A stretch of DNA of 15,464 nucleotides from an uncultured Faecalibacterium sp. (lineage in GTDB: Bacteria; Bacillota; Clostridia; Oscillospirales; Ruminococcaceae). The notes below the pieces were generated by a model. It saw nothing but the letters and a program-made list of their open reading frames with translations, searched no databases and was not told the origin of the DNA. The stretch spans positions 1-15,464 of the forward strand of contig CAKSZF010000032.1 of the NCBI GenBank assembly GCA_934525405.1, read 5' to 3'. Shown here piece after piece: positions 8,830 through 14,593 of the stretch (within the stretch, counting starts at the first letter, position 1; every line of letters starts with the position of its first letter). The translations under genes were made by a program, and so were the position numbers.

Positions 8830-8911
8830 AAAAAGGTCACAGCCGTCCGGTAAGATAGACTGGAGAAAAAACAGCCCGCAGACACGGCGGACAAGAAACA
8901 GAGGAAACAGT

Positions 8912-10729
8912 ATGAGCAAAGTGATCGGCATTGATCTGGGTACGACCAATTCCTGTGTAGCAGTGGTGGAGGGCGGCAAGCCCGTGGTCATCACCAATGC
9001 AGAGGGCGAGCGCACCACCCCCAGCGTGGTGGCCTTTACCAAGGACGGCGAGCGTCTGGTGGGCGGTGCGGCCAAGCGCCAGATCGCCACAAACTCCGGG
9101 CGCACGATCTCCAGCATCAAGCGGTACATGGGCTCGGACTACCGGGCGCACATTGACGGCAAAGACCTTGCCCCGCAGGAGATCAGCGCCATGATTCTTG
9201 CCAAGATCCGCCGGGACGCCGAGAGCTATCTGGGCGAGCCGGTGACCGAGGCCGTTATCACCGTGCCCGCCTATTTTGACGACAGCCAGCGCAAGGCCAC
9301 GCAGGATGCAGGCCGCATTGCGGGGCTGAACGTGCTGCGCATCATCAACGAGCCCACCGCCGCCGCTGTGGCCTACGGTCTGGACAACGAAGCCGCCCAG
9401 AAGATCCTGGTCTACGACCTTGGCGGCGGTACCTTTGACGTGTCCATCATTGAGATCGAGGACGGCACCTTCACGGTGCTGGCCACCGGCGGTGACACCC
9501 ATCTGGGCGGCGATGACTTTGACCAGCGCATCGTGGAGTACGCAGTGGCAGAGTTCAAAAAGTCTGACCGCATCGACCTGACCCGCGACCCCGCCGCCAT
9601 GGGACGGCTGAAGGAGGAAGCGGAAAAGGCCAAGAAGGAGCTTTCCAGTGCGCCCTCTGCCCAGCTGAACCTGCCCTTTATCACGGTGGGCAAGGACGGG
9701 CCGCATCACTTGGATATCGCTTTGTCCCGCCCGCAGTTCGAGATGATGACCGGCGACCTGCTGTCCCGCACCGTGACCCCGGTGCAGAATGCCTTGCGGG
9801 ATGCGGGTATCTCTGCCAGCCAGCTGGGCAAGGTGCTGCTGGTGGGCGGCAGCACCCGGATGCCCGCCGTGGAGCGGCAGGTGCGGGAGCTGCTGGGCAA
9901 GGAACCCAGCCACAGTTTGAACCCGGACGAGTGCGTTGCCATGGGCGCAGCGGTGCAGGGCGCACTGCTGCAGGGCGGCGGTAAGCTGGCGGGTGCCACC
10001 GGTGCGGCAGCGCAGGGGCTGGTGCTGATGGACGTGACCCCGCTGACTTTGTCCATCGAGACGCTGGGCGGGGTCGCCACCCCGCTGATCACCCGCAACA
10101 GCATGATCCCCACCCGCAAGAGCCAGATCTTTACCACCGCCCGTCCCATGCAGACCAGCGTGGAGATCAACGTTTTGCAGGGTGAGCGCCATTTTGCGCG
10201 GGACAATAAGTCCCTTGGCAAGTTCAAGCTGAACGGCATCCGGGCAAGCTTTTCCTCCAAGCCCCAGATCGAAGTCACCTTTGACATCGACGTGAACGGC
10301 GTGGTGAAGGTATCTGCAAAAGACCTTGCCACCGGGCGGGAGCAGAACATCACGATCACCGGCAGCACCAACCTTTCCGAAAACGAGATCCAGCGTGCCA
10401 TGGCAGACGCTGCCGCCTACGAGGCCGAGGACAGCCGCCGCAAGGAGCGTCTGAACCTGCACAATCAGGCCGAGGTGCTGGCGTACAAGGTGGACGAGGC
10501 GCTTTCCAAGTGCAAAAAGGAGCTGGACAAGGACGAAAAGTCCCGTGTGAAGGCCGACCTTGCCAATCTGCGCCGCTGCCTGCGCAAGGATAAACCCGAA
10601 AAGATGAACGAGACCGAGGAAGCCGCCCTGCGGCAGGCTAAGAGCCAGCTGGAAACCTCGGCCAACCACCTGATGCTGCTGTACTCTGCCGAGCAGACCC
10701 CCGGCGATGGGACGGACAGCACGCTGTAA
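8912..10729 (+). CDS. dnaK: Hsp70 chaperone, DnaK-type, standing alone
   Basis: This is an ATP-dependent chaperone of 605 residues. The nucleotide-binding domain (about 1-365) shows [14 protein letters not shown] (5-18), [13 protein letters not shown] (118-130), [12 protein letters not shown] (145-156), [10 protein letters not shown] (169-178) and GGSTRMPAV (312-320), and lacks the insertion of Gram-negative homologues. The linker/start of the substrate domain is [13 protein letters not shown] (372-384), where most DnaKs have LLDVTPLSLGIET. The later loop [15 protein letters not shown] also departs from the common NGIPPAPRGVPQIEV. The lid is present, but the usual acidic C-terminal tail of housekeeping DnaK is absent. 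No hrcA, grpE or dnaJ is adjacent, and no CIRCE element was seen upstream. It may therefore be a second, specialised Hsp70 rather than the main one. A GAGGAA site precedes the ATG. Confidence 0.93.
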   Translation: MSKVIGIDLGTTNSCVAVVEGGKPVVITNAEGERTTPSVVAFTKDGERLVGGAAKRQIATNSGRTISSIKRYMGSDYRAHIDGKDLAPQEISAMILAKIRRDAESYLGEPVTEAVITVPAYFDDSQRKATQDAGRIAGLNVLRIINEPTAAAVAYGLDNEAAQKILVYDLGGGTFDVSIIEIEDGTFTVLATGGDTHLGGDDFDQRIVEYAVAEFKKSDRIDLTRDPAAMGRLKEEAEKAKKELSSAPSAQLNLPFITVGKDGPHHLDIALSRPQFEMMTGDLLSRTVTPVQNALRDAGISASQLGKVLLVGGSTRMPAVERQVRELLGKEPSHSLNPDECVAMGAAVQGALLQGGGKLAGATGAAAQGLVLMDVTPLTLSIETLGGVATPLITRNSMIPTRKSQIFTTARPMQTSVEINVLQGERHFARDNKSLGKFKLNGIRASFSSKPQIEVTFDIDVNGVVKVSAKDLATGREQNITITGSTNLSENEIQRAMADAAAYEAEDSRRKERLNLHNQAEVLAYKVDEALSKCKKELDKDEKSRVKADLANLRRCLRKDKPEKMNETEEAALRQAKSQLETSANHLMLLYSAEQTPGDGTDSTL

Positions 10730-10750
10730 TATTTATAAAATAAGGTTTGT

Positions 10751-10786
10751 GGGCTGCTGCACCCGCCCGGCGCAGCAGCCCTTTTT
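10751..10786 (+). terminator. Intrinsic terminator after dnaK
   Basis: A perfect 10-bp GC-rich stem (10751-10760 with 10772-10781, 11-base loop) is followed by five T residues. It ends the SseB/Sel1-dnaK unit, but it also lies only about 10 bases before the ribosome site of the next gene. Confidence 0.9.
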
Positions 10787-10807
10787 GCAAAACAGAAAGG
10801 AACGGCT

Positions 10808-11035
10808 ATGAAGGAACTGCAATATCCGGTGCGCCCCGGGCGCTACCGCCACTTTAAAGGCAACGAATATCAGGTGCTGGGCGTGGCACGCCACAGCGAG
10901 ACCGAGGAGGAAATGGTGGTATACCGCGCCCTGTACGGCGAGGGTGGGCTGTGGGTGCGCCCCGCCGCCATGTGGCTGGAAACCGTGACCCGGGACGGCG
11001 TTACAAAGCCCCGCTTTACCTATATCGGGGAGTGA
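10808..11035 (+). CDS. DUF1653 domain protein
   Basis: This 75-residue cytoplasmic protein consists almost entirely of one DUF1653 domain. The characteristic elements are PGRYRHFKGNEYQVLGVARH (9-28), an exact length of the family's core motif, then a VVYRALYG segment and LWVRPAAMWLETV, ending in RFTYIGE. The family is widespread and small, and its function is not known. An AAAGGAA site is well placed before the ATG. The strong dnaK terminator sits just upstream and no separate promoter was recognised, so expression probably depends on read-through or a start close to the hairpin. It stops 88 bases before the next gene, which has its own promoter. Confidence 0.88.
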   Translation: MKELQYPVRPGRYRHFKGNEYQVLGVARHSETEEEMVVYRALYGEGGLWVRPAAMWLETVTRDGVTKPRFTYIGE

Positions 11036-11058
11036 TGCGCCCGGCTTGAATCCCGTTA

Positions 11059-11087
11059 TTGACCCTAGGATTATTTTGCGGTAAAAT
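11059..11087 (+). promoter_or_regulatory. Promoter of the secreted-protein gene
   Basis: TTGACC (11059-11064) and TAAAAT (11082-11087) are separated by 17 bp; five of six bases match consensus in each box. Transcription should begin near 11094, giving a leader of about 30 bases with an AAAGGAGG ribosome site. Confidence 0.78.
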
Positions 11088-11123
11088 GTGGGTATGATGC
11101 CAAACAATAAAGGAGGTTTTCAT

Positions 11124-12185
11124 ATGAAGGCCAAACGATGGATCTCGCTTTTGCTTGCGGTAAGCATGATGCTTGGTGTGTTGGCAATGCCCGCCTCGGC
11201 GGCAGCCCGGCAGCCGGAAAGCACGGCTGTTGTCAGCGAGAAGCTGTCCGATGCGGCAGAGCTGACTGCGGTGGAGGATGAAAACGATATTGTCAACATC
11301 CGTATCAAGGCTACCGGCAACCTTGTCTATGGTTCCGATTATAAGCTGGAGGTGCAGACCAATCCCGAAAACACCCAGTACATCGCTGTGGTGCTGGGCA
11401 CCAGCGGCGAAGCCTACGGCTATGTGACCCTGATGATCTCGGATAAGCTGCGCACGCTGCTCAAGCTGATCCCCCTGCCCAAAAAGATGTCCCAGACCCC
11501 GGACCAGACCGAGGAATTCAACGTGTACAGCTACCTCAAGCAGCTGATCGACGGCAATGATGTCAGCGTGCTGCTGCGGGTGGCAGACGAGGTAGTGTCG
11601 GTGATGGACACCGTCAGCTTCTTTGTCCCGGCCAGCTACCTGACCACCATGAAGAACGTTTCCAATGGCATGAAGCTGGCGCTGAGCCTGATCCGCAAGT
11701 ATCTGCCCGAGGGTGCGCTGAGCCGCATCTATCTGGACGAGCAGCCCAAGGACAGCGGCCGGTACTTTGCCGGTGCTATCGCGCTGGAAAGCAGCGATAT
11801 CAACGCCGCCGGGTTTGCTATGTTCAAGATCAATCCCAAGTCGGAAAACGTCAGCGTGAACTGGGCAGCCGATGTCCCGGCCAGCATGACCGTCTCTGAA
11901 GTGCAGAACGCCGATCTGACCGCCAAAATCATCTCGGATGGACAGGTGGCTGAAAACGGCAGGGTAGGCTACACCTACAAGAAAAATGTGTTCCTGTGCT
12001 TCACCAGCAAAATAAACGGCGTGCCCACCGAGCCCGGCACCTATACCCAGACCGCCTACGCCGAGGGCAACTACTCCTGCGGCAGCATCAGCCGCACCAT
12101 TACGGTGACTGCTGATCCCCAGCCCGCCGCCGAACAGCTGGCAGAGCAGCCTGCCGAACAGGCAGCAGAGCAGCCCACAGCATAA
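11124..12185 (+). CDS. Secreted protein of unknown function
   Basis: The ATG at 11124 is chosen because AAAGGAGG lies 7 nt upstream and a signal peptide starts there; the open frame extends 12 codons further up, through the transcription start. The 353-residue product begins with a Sec-type signal: basic MKAKR, a hydrophobic core, and a likely cleavage after ASA near residue 26. It has no twin-arginine motif, no LPXTG anchor and no lipobox. The body has mixed secondary-structure character with a hydrophobic central region (about 95-210), then a beta-rich segment near 290-335 ending in ISRTITVTADP, which could be an Ig-like fold. The last 20 residues are a Gln/Glu/Ala/Pro tail with repeated AEQ units. 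The gene is alone between its own promoter and terminators. I do not recognise the family. Confidence 0.82.
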   Translation: MKAKRWISLLLAVSMMLGVLAMPASAAARQPESTAVVSEKLSDAAELTAVEDENDIVNIRIKATGNLVYGSDYKLEVQTNPENTQYIAVVLGTSGEAYGYVTLMISDKLRTLLKLIPLPKKMSQTPDQTEEFNVYSYLKQLIDGNDVSVLLRVADEVVSVMDTVSFFVPASYLTTMKNVSNGMKLALSLIRKYLPEGALSRIYLDEQPKDSGRYFAGAIALESSDINAAGFAMFKINPKSENVSVNWAADVPASMTVSEVQNADLTAKIISDGQVAENGRVGYTYKKNVFLCFTSKINGVPTEPGTYTQTAYAEGNYSCGSISRTITVTADPQPAAEQLAEQPAEQAAEQPTA

Positions 12186-12211
12186 ACGTTATTTTCTATA
12201 GCGCATAAACC

Positions 12212-12248
12212 AAAAGCTCCCGCAGCCGCCGCTGTGGGAGCTTTTTTT
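12212..12248 (+). terminator. Intrinsic terminator after the secreted-protein gene
   Basis: A 15-bp stem (12212-12226 with 12231-12245, one G-T pair, loop CGCC) runs into a tract of seven T residues. It begins 27 bases after the stop codon. Confidence 0.92.
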
Positions 12249-12274
12249 CGGACAAAAGAACGAATCCACTCAGT

Positions 12275-12315
12275 CACGCCTTACGGCGTGCCGACTCCCC
12301 CCGAGGGGGCTTTTT
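12275..12315 (+). repeat. Double-hairpin element, candidate interspersed repeat and second terminator
   Basis: Two short hairpins stand side by side: CACGCC-TTAC-GGCGTG (12275-12290), and a run of C residues pairing with GGGGG (12297-12309) followed by C and five T residues. The stretch from about 12263 resembles a short interspersed element that I recall as common between genes of Faecalibacterium and relatives; only one copy is visible here, so the repeat status is from memory. It could serve as a second stop before mscL. Confidence 0.5.
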
Positions 12316-12398
12316 ATGGTTCTATCGCTGCATAAGTGCAAAGAATATCACAGGAGCAAGCGGGCTGTTTGTTTTCAGTAAAATGGGCTGCTTTACTC

Positions 12399-12427
12399 TT
12401 GCAAATCGCCGTATAATACGCTATTAT
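12399..12427 (+). promoter_or_regulatory. Candidate promoter of mscL
   Basis: TTGCAA and TATTAT are 17 bp apart, about 55 bases before the mscL start. A perfect TATAAT at 12412-12417 lies within the same region but lacks a -35 at acceptable spacing. The surrounding AT-rich DNA from 12411 to 12450 contrasts with the coding regions. Confidence 0.5.
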
Positions 12428-12482
12428 AAAAATAAAATAACCCCTTGCGGTAAAAAAGAGGGTAAGAAGGAGCAGCTCATCT

Positions 12483-12932
12483 ATGGAAGAGAAAAAAAGC
12501 GGCATCAAAAAGTTCTTTGAAGAATTCAAGGCGTTTGCCATGCGCGGCAATGTGCTGGACATGGCAGTGGGCGTAGTCATCGGCGGTGCCTTCACCGCCA
12601 TCGTCACCGCGCTGGTGGAGGACATCATCAACCCGCTGATCGGCCTGTTCTTCAAGGCGGATTTTTCCGATGTGGTCATCGGGCTGGGCGGCTCCAGCAT
12701 CAAGATCGGCGAGTTCGTCAACTCCGTCATCAACTTCCTCATCGTGGCCTTTGTGCTGTTCGTTGTGATCAAGTTTGTCAACTCCCTGCATAAAAAGCCC
12801 GAGGCACCCGCCGCACCGGAGGAGCCCACCACCAAGGTGTGCCCCTACTGCCAGAGTGAGATCTCCATCAAGGCTGTGCGCTGCCCCCACTGCACCTCCA
12901 AGCTGGAGGGCTTTCCCGAAATGAAGGCCTGA
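12483..12932 (+). CDS. mscL: Large-conductance mechanosensitive channel MscL with C-terminal zinc ribbon
   Basis: MscL is a pentameric inner-membrane channel that opens on membrane stretch and protects cells from osmotic downshock. The product has 149 residues. The family signature [20 protein letters not shown] (15-34) leads into the first membrane helix. A short periplasmic loop follows (about 50-78), and the second helix spans about 80-100. The canonical channel ends soon after; here a Pro/Ala/Glu linker (103-118) leads to a zinc ribbon with paired cysteines CPYC (120-123) and CPHC (134-137), which would sit in the cytoplasm. An AAGGAG site lies about 10 nt before the ATG. The gene is monocistronic. 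The ribbon's ligand is unknown; zinc is inferred from the Cys spacing. Confidence 0.94.
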   Translation: MEEKKSGIKKFFEEFKAFAMRGNVLDMAVGVVIGGAFTAIVTALVEDIINPLIGLFFKADFSDVVIGLGGSSIKIGEFVNSVINFLIVAFVLFVVIKFVNSLHKKPEAPAAPEEPTTKVCPYCQSEISIKAVRCPHCTSKLEGFPEMKA

Positions 12933-12943
12933 AGCATTCAGCA

Positions 12944-12971
12944 TTGACAATTGGCGCAGATGCGCTATAAT
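12944..12971 (+). promoter_or_regulatory. Consensus promoter of the antitoxin RNA
   Basis: TTGACA and TATAAT both match consensus perfectly and are 16 bp apart, starting 11 bases after the mscL stop. No coding frame with a ribosome site follows; instead a structured stretch leads to a terminator that overlaps the end of the minus-strand toxin gene. The predicted start is the A at about 12978. Confidence 0.85.
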
Positions 12972-12977
12972 AGAAAT

Positions 12978-13095
12978 AGAAAAGGCGCTGGTCGGCAAAC
13001 GGCTACCCGTTACCGGCGATCGCTTGTTCCTAAGAGTAAAGAAAGCAAGTGACCGTTCGCTTGGGGAAGCAGAAGGCGGTTACTTGCTTTTCTTG
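12978..13095 (+). ncRNA. Predicted antisense RNA antitoxin of a type I toxin-antitoxin cassette
   Basis: From the consensus promoter a small RNA of about 110-120 nt is expected. Its 5' half folds into a hairpin (12986-12992 with 13012-13018, and inner 12998-13002 with 13007-13011 around CTAC). Its 3' end is the long stem at 13042-13090, which it shares with the converging toxin message, so the two RNAs are complementary over at least the last ~50 nt including the toxin stop codon. This matches the logic of txpA/ratA and of par RNA I/RNA II, in which a short stable RNA blocks a toxin message. Both ends are predictions from promoter and stem positions. Confidence 0.65.
13042..13090. terminator. 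Shared bidirectional terminator between toxin and antitoxin RNA
   Basis: A 14-bp stem (13042-13055 with 13077-13090, one G-T pair) carries an inner GCTT-GGGG-AAGC hairpin in its loop. On the + strand it is followed by TCTTGTTG, and on the minus strand by CTTTACTC after a CTTT end. The toxin stop codon (13080-13082) lies inside the stem, so both convergent transcripts would end here. Confidence 0.75.
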
Positions 13096-13223
13096 TTGTC
13101 ATCGTTCGATTTGTCATGAGAGATCTTCCACGCGATGTCAAATGTAGTGTTTACTACATCAACAATCAACGCTGCCACTGTCGCCAACAAAGTCAGCAAC
13201 AGCATCACTTCCGACAAGGTCAT
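13080..13223 (-). CDS. Holin-like small hydrophobic toxin (type I TA)
   Basis: This short gene encodes 47 residues. Residues 1-25 (MTLSEVMLLLTLLATVAALI at the start) form one membrane helix. The C-terminal half is hydrophilic and ends DDNKKSK. The layout, a Thr/Ser-Glu start followed by a Leu/Val helix and a charged tail, matches the 'putative holin-like toxin' peptides of Firmicutes and the general shape of TxpA, BsrG and Fst, which depolarise or damage the membrane when over-produced. A very strong GGGGGGAG site lies 5 nt before the ATG and is partly buried in a hairpin. The gene has its own promoter about 170 bases upstream, and a converging RNA overlaps its 3' end. Family assignment is by recall and shape; the toxic effect is inference. 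Confidence 0.75.
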   Translation of the reverse strand: MTLSEVMLLLTLLATVAALIVDVVNTTFDIAWKISHDKSNDDNKKSK

Positions 13224-13389
13224 GCAACTCCCCCCTTCCTCGTAATGCTACAAGTAAGGGGATGACTTCAAAATAAGCCTGCCCCTCGGCATTCCGTTCA
13301 TTCCATGGGTCTCCGTGGAACAAACTCCTGTCGGTAAGAGCAGCCGCCTGCGTTTTCGACACAGCACCTTTTCACCGCTTTGCAGCGGC
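13224..13389 (-). promoter_or_regulatory. Structured 5' leader of the toxin message
   Basis: The predicted leader is about 166 nt. It opens at its second base with a GC-rich hairpin (13388-13384 with 13379-13375, loop GCAA), of the kind that stabilises Fst-type mRNAs. Close to the start codon CCCCTT (13261-13256) pairs with AAGGGG of the Shine-Dalgarno region (13237-13232); inside it CTTGTA (13254-13249) pairs with TACGAG (13244-13239) around GCAT. That is 12 base pairs with one mismatch and one G-T pair, so the ribosome site should be poorly accessible. Confidence 0.68.
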
Positions 13390-13395
13390 AGACCC

Positions 13396-13424
13396 ATTGT
13401 AACACATTTTTCTTCGCATTACAA
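13396..13424 (-). promoter_or_regulatory. Promoter of the toxin message
   Basis: On the minus strand TTGTAA (13424-13419) and TACAAT (13401-13396) are 17 bp apart, and the -10 carries an extended TGn motif. Predicted start of transcription is near 13389, exactly before the 5' hairpin. Confidence 0.68.
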
Positions 13425-13425
13425 C

Positions 13426-13476
13426 AAAACCCTCCCTGCCGGGCGCAGTCTTTGCACTTGCGGCAGGGAGGGTTTT
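13426..13476. terminator. Perfect 16-bp inverted repeat, likely bidirectional terminator
   Basis: AAAACCCTCCCTGCCG (13426-13441) and its exact complement (13461-13476) enclose a 19-base loop. A and T ends make it terminator-like on both strands; on the minus strand it is followed by TTTTGTTGT. It lies directly behind the -35 box of the toxin promoter and would shield the cassette from transcripts arriving from the right. Confidence 0.65.
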
Positions 13477-13685
13477 GCACATTTTGCGGCTTGGTTGTGG
13501 AAAAGTGGAGTGGAAAGGGAAGCGGAAAATCAGGAACGCTTACTGAACCTTGGTCAGCTCAGCCAGTTTGTGGTAGATCTCGTGGGTGGAGGTGGCGGTG
13601 GAAGCGGAATCCGGGCAAAGCAGGTAAAATCTGCCTGTAACGCCCGCCGAAGGGCTACTTTTTGCACCGAACCGCCCCGCAAGGG
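13477..13685. other. Spacer without a confident gene; possible coding remnant
   Basis: Between the 16-bp inverted repeat and the HAD promoter no gene can be assigned firmly. A 55-codon minus-strand frame (13707-13540) covers most of it and its 3' part has coding-like codon usage, but it has no ribosome site and its ATG lies within the HAD promoter. A G-rich stretch (13584-13601, repeated GG pairs) could form a weak two-layer quadruplex on the + strand. Confidence 0.4.
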
Positions 13686-13715
13686 TTGCAAGCAGGGGGC
13701 TTTTCATTGTACAAT
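13686..13715 (+). promoter_or_regulatory. Promoter of the HAD-exonuclease unit
   Basis: TTGCAA (13686-13691) and TACAAT (13710-13715) are 18 bp apart. The predicted start near 13722 leaves a leader of about 43 bases containing a GAGAGG ribosome site. Confidence 0.65.
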
Positions 13716-13764
13716 AGAGAGACCAAGCGGAGATACACTTCTATAACGAGAGGATCTTTTAAAT

Positions 13765-14586
13765 ATGTCTGATATCAAAGTGCTGGCACTGGATCTGGAT
13801 GGCACCCTGACCAACGACCAGAAACTCGTCACCCCGCGCACCCGCGCTGCGCTGGACGCCGCCATTGCCAAGGGTGTGACCGTCGTGCTGGCGTCCGGCC
13901 GGCCTACCGCCGGTATCCAGCCGCTGGCAGAAGAGCTGGGTCTGGACAAAAAAGGTGGCTGCATCCTGTCCTACAACGGCGGCAAGATCGTGGACTGCCG
14001 CACTGGCGAAACGCTGGTGGAAAAGACGCTGGACCCCGCCCTTGTGCCCGAGCTGTGCGCCTTTGCCGCCGCGCAGGATATTGCCATCCTGACCTATAAC
14101 CGCGAGGGCATCGTCTGCGAGCGGGACAAGGACGAGTGGGCCAACAAGGAGTGCTTTACCACCAAGCTGCCCATGATCCATGTGGACGATCTGGCGTCCT
14201 ATGTGAACTACCCCGTGTGCAAAATGCTCATCACACTGGACCCCGCCCGCCGGGACGCGGTGTGCGCCGCCGGACAGCAGCAGTTTGCGGGCCGCGCCGA
14301 CCTGTACCCCTCCAGCCCCTTCTTTATTGAGGCGGTGCCGCTGGGCGTAGCCAAGGACGGCAGTCTGGCGGAGCTTCTGCGCCGCATGGGGCTGACCCGC
14401 GAGAACCTGATGGCCTGCGGCGACGGCCTGAACGACCGCTCCATGATCGCCTACGCCGGGGTGGGTGTGGCCATGCAGAACGCCGAGCAGCCGGTAAAGG
14501 ACTGCGCCGACTATGTGACCACCGCCGACAACAACCACGATGGCGTAGCCGAGGCCGTGGAGAAGTTTATTTTACGAGAGGACTAA
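13765..14586 (+). CDS. Cof-type HAD-IIB family phosphatase
   Basis: This is a 273-residue cytoplasmic phosphatase of the haloacid dehalogenase superfamily, subfamily IIB (YidA/Cof type), whose members hydrolyse sugar phosphates, nucleotides or cofactors such as flavin mononucleotide. Motif I is ALDLDGTL with nucleophile Asp10 and acid/base Asp12, motif II is the serine of ASGRP (44), motif III the lysine in GVAKDGSL (197), and motif IV GDGLNDRSM with Asp220 and Asp224. The cap domain lies between about 85 and 190. Motif III usually reads GV(S/D)KGxAL, so AKDG is a slight departure. An AGAGG site is about 11 nt before the ATG. The exonuclease gene follows after 7 nt, so they form one unit. The substrate is unknown. 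Confidence 0.92.
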   Translation: MSDIKVLALDLDGTLTNDQKLVTPRTRAALDAAIAKGVTVVLASGRPTAGIQPLAEELGLDKKGGCILSYNGGKIVDCRTGETLVEKTLDPALVPELCAFAAAQDIAILTYNREGIVCERDKDEWANKECFTTKLPMIHVDDLASYVNYPVCKMLITLDPARRDAVCAAGQQQFAGRADLYPSSPFFIEAVPLGVAKDGSLAELLRRMGLTRENLMACGDGLNDRSMIAYAGVGVAMQNAEQPVKDCADYVTTADNNHDGVAEAVEKFILRED

Positions 14587-14593
14587 CAAAGCA

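Noticed and set aside
8830..8911. CIRCE heat-shock operator or separate promoter before dnaK
   Set aside because: No TTAGCACTC-N9-GAGTGCTAA pattern is present. TAAGAT at 8851 could be a -10 box but has no -35 partner at 16-18 bp.
8837..10669. 610-codon minus-strand open frame opposite dnaK
   Set aside because: Long antisense frames are common opposite GC-biased genes. Its composition is Gly/His/Leu-rich without any domain, and the DnaK reading is unambiguous.
13159..13362. 67-codon minus-strand frame overlapping the holin-like peptide
   Set aside because: It has no ribosome site, no domain, and lies mainly in the structured leader. The 47-codon frame has the strong site and the membrane helix.
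13584..13601. G-quadruplex on the + strand
   Set aside because: Only paired G residues with short gaps are present, so at most a weak two-layer structure; not enough to call a feature.
13315..13746. 143-codon + strand frame before the HAD gene
   Set aside because: It crosses the toxin promoter, the 16-bp inverted repeat and the HAD promoter, has no ribosome site and shows no recognisable domain.
13759..14538. 259-codon minus-strand frame opposite the HAD gene
   Set aside because: Shadow of the phosphatase; the four HAD motifs on the + strand are decisive.
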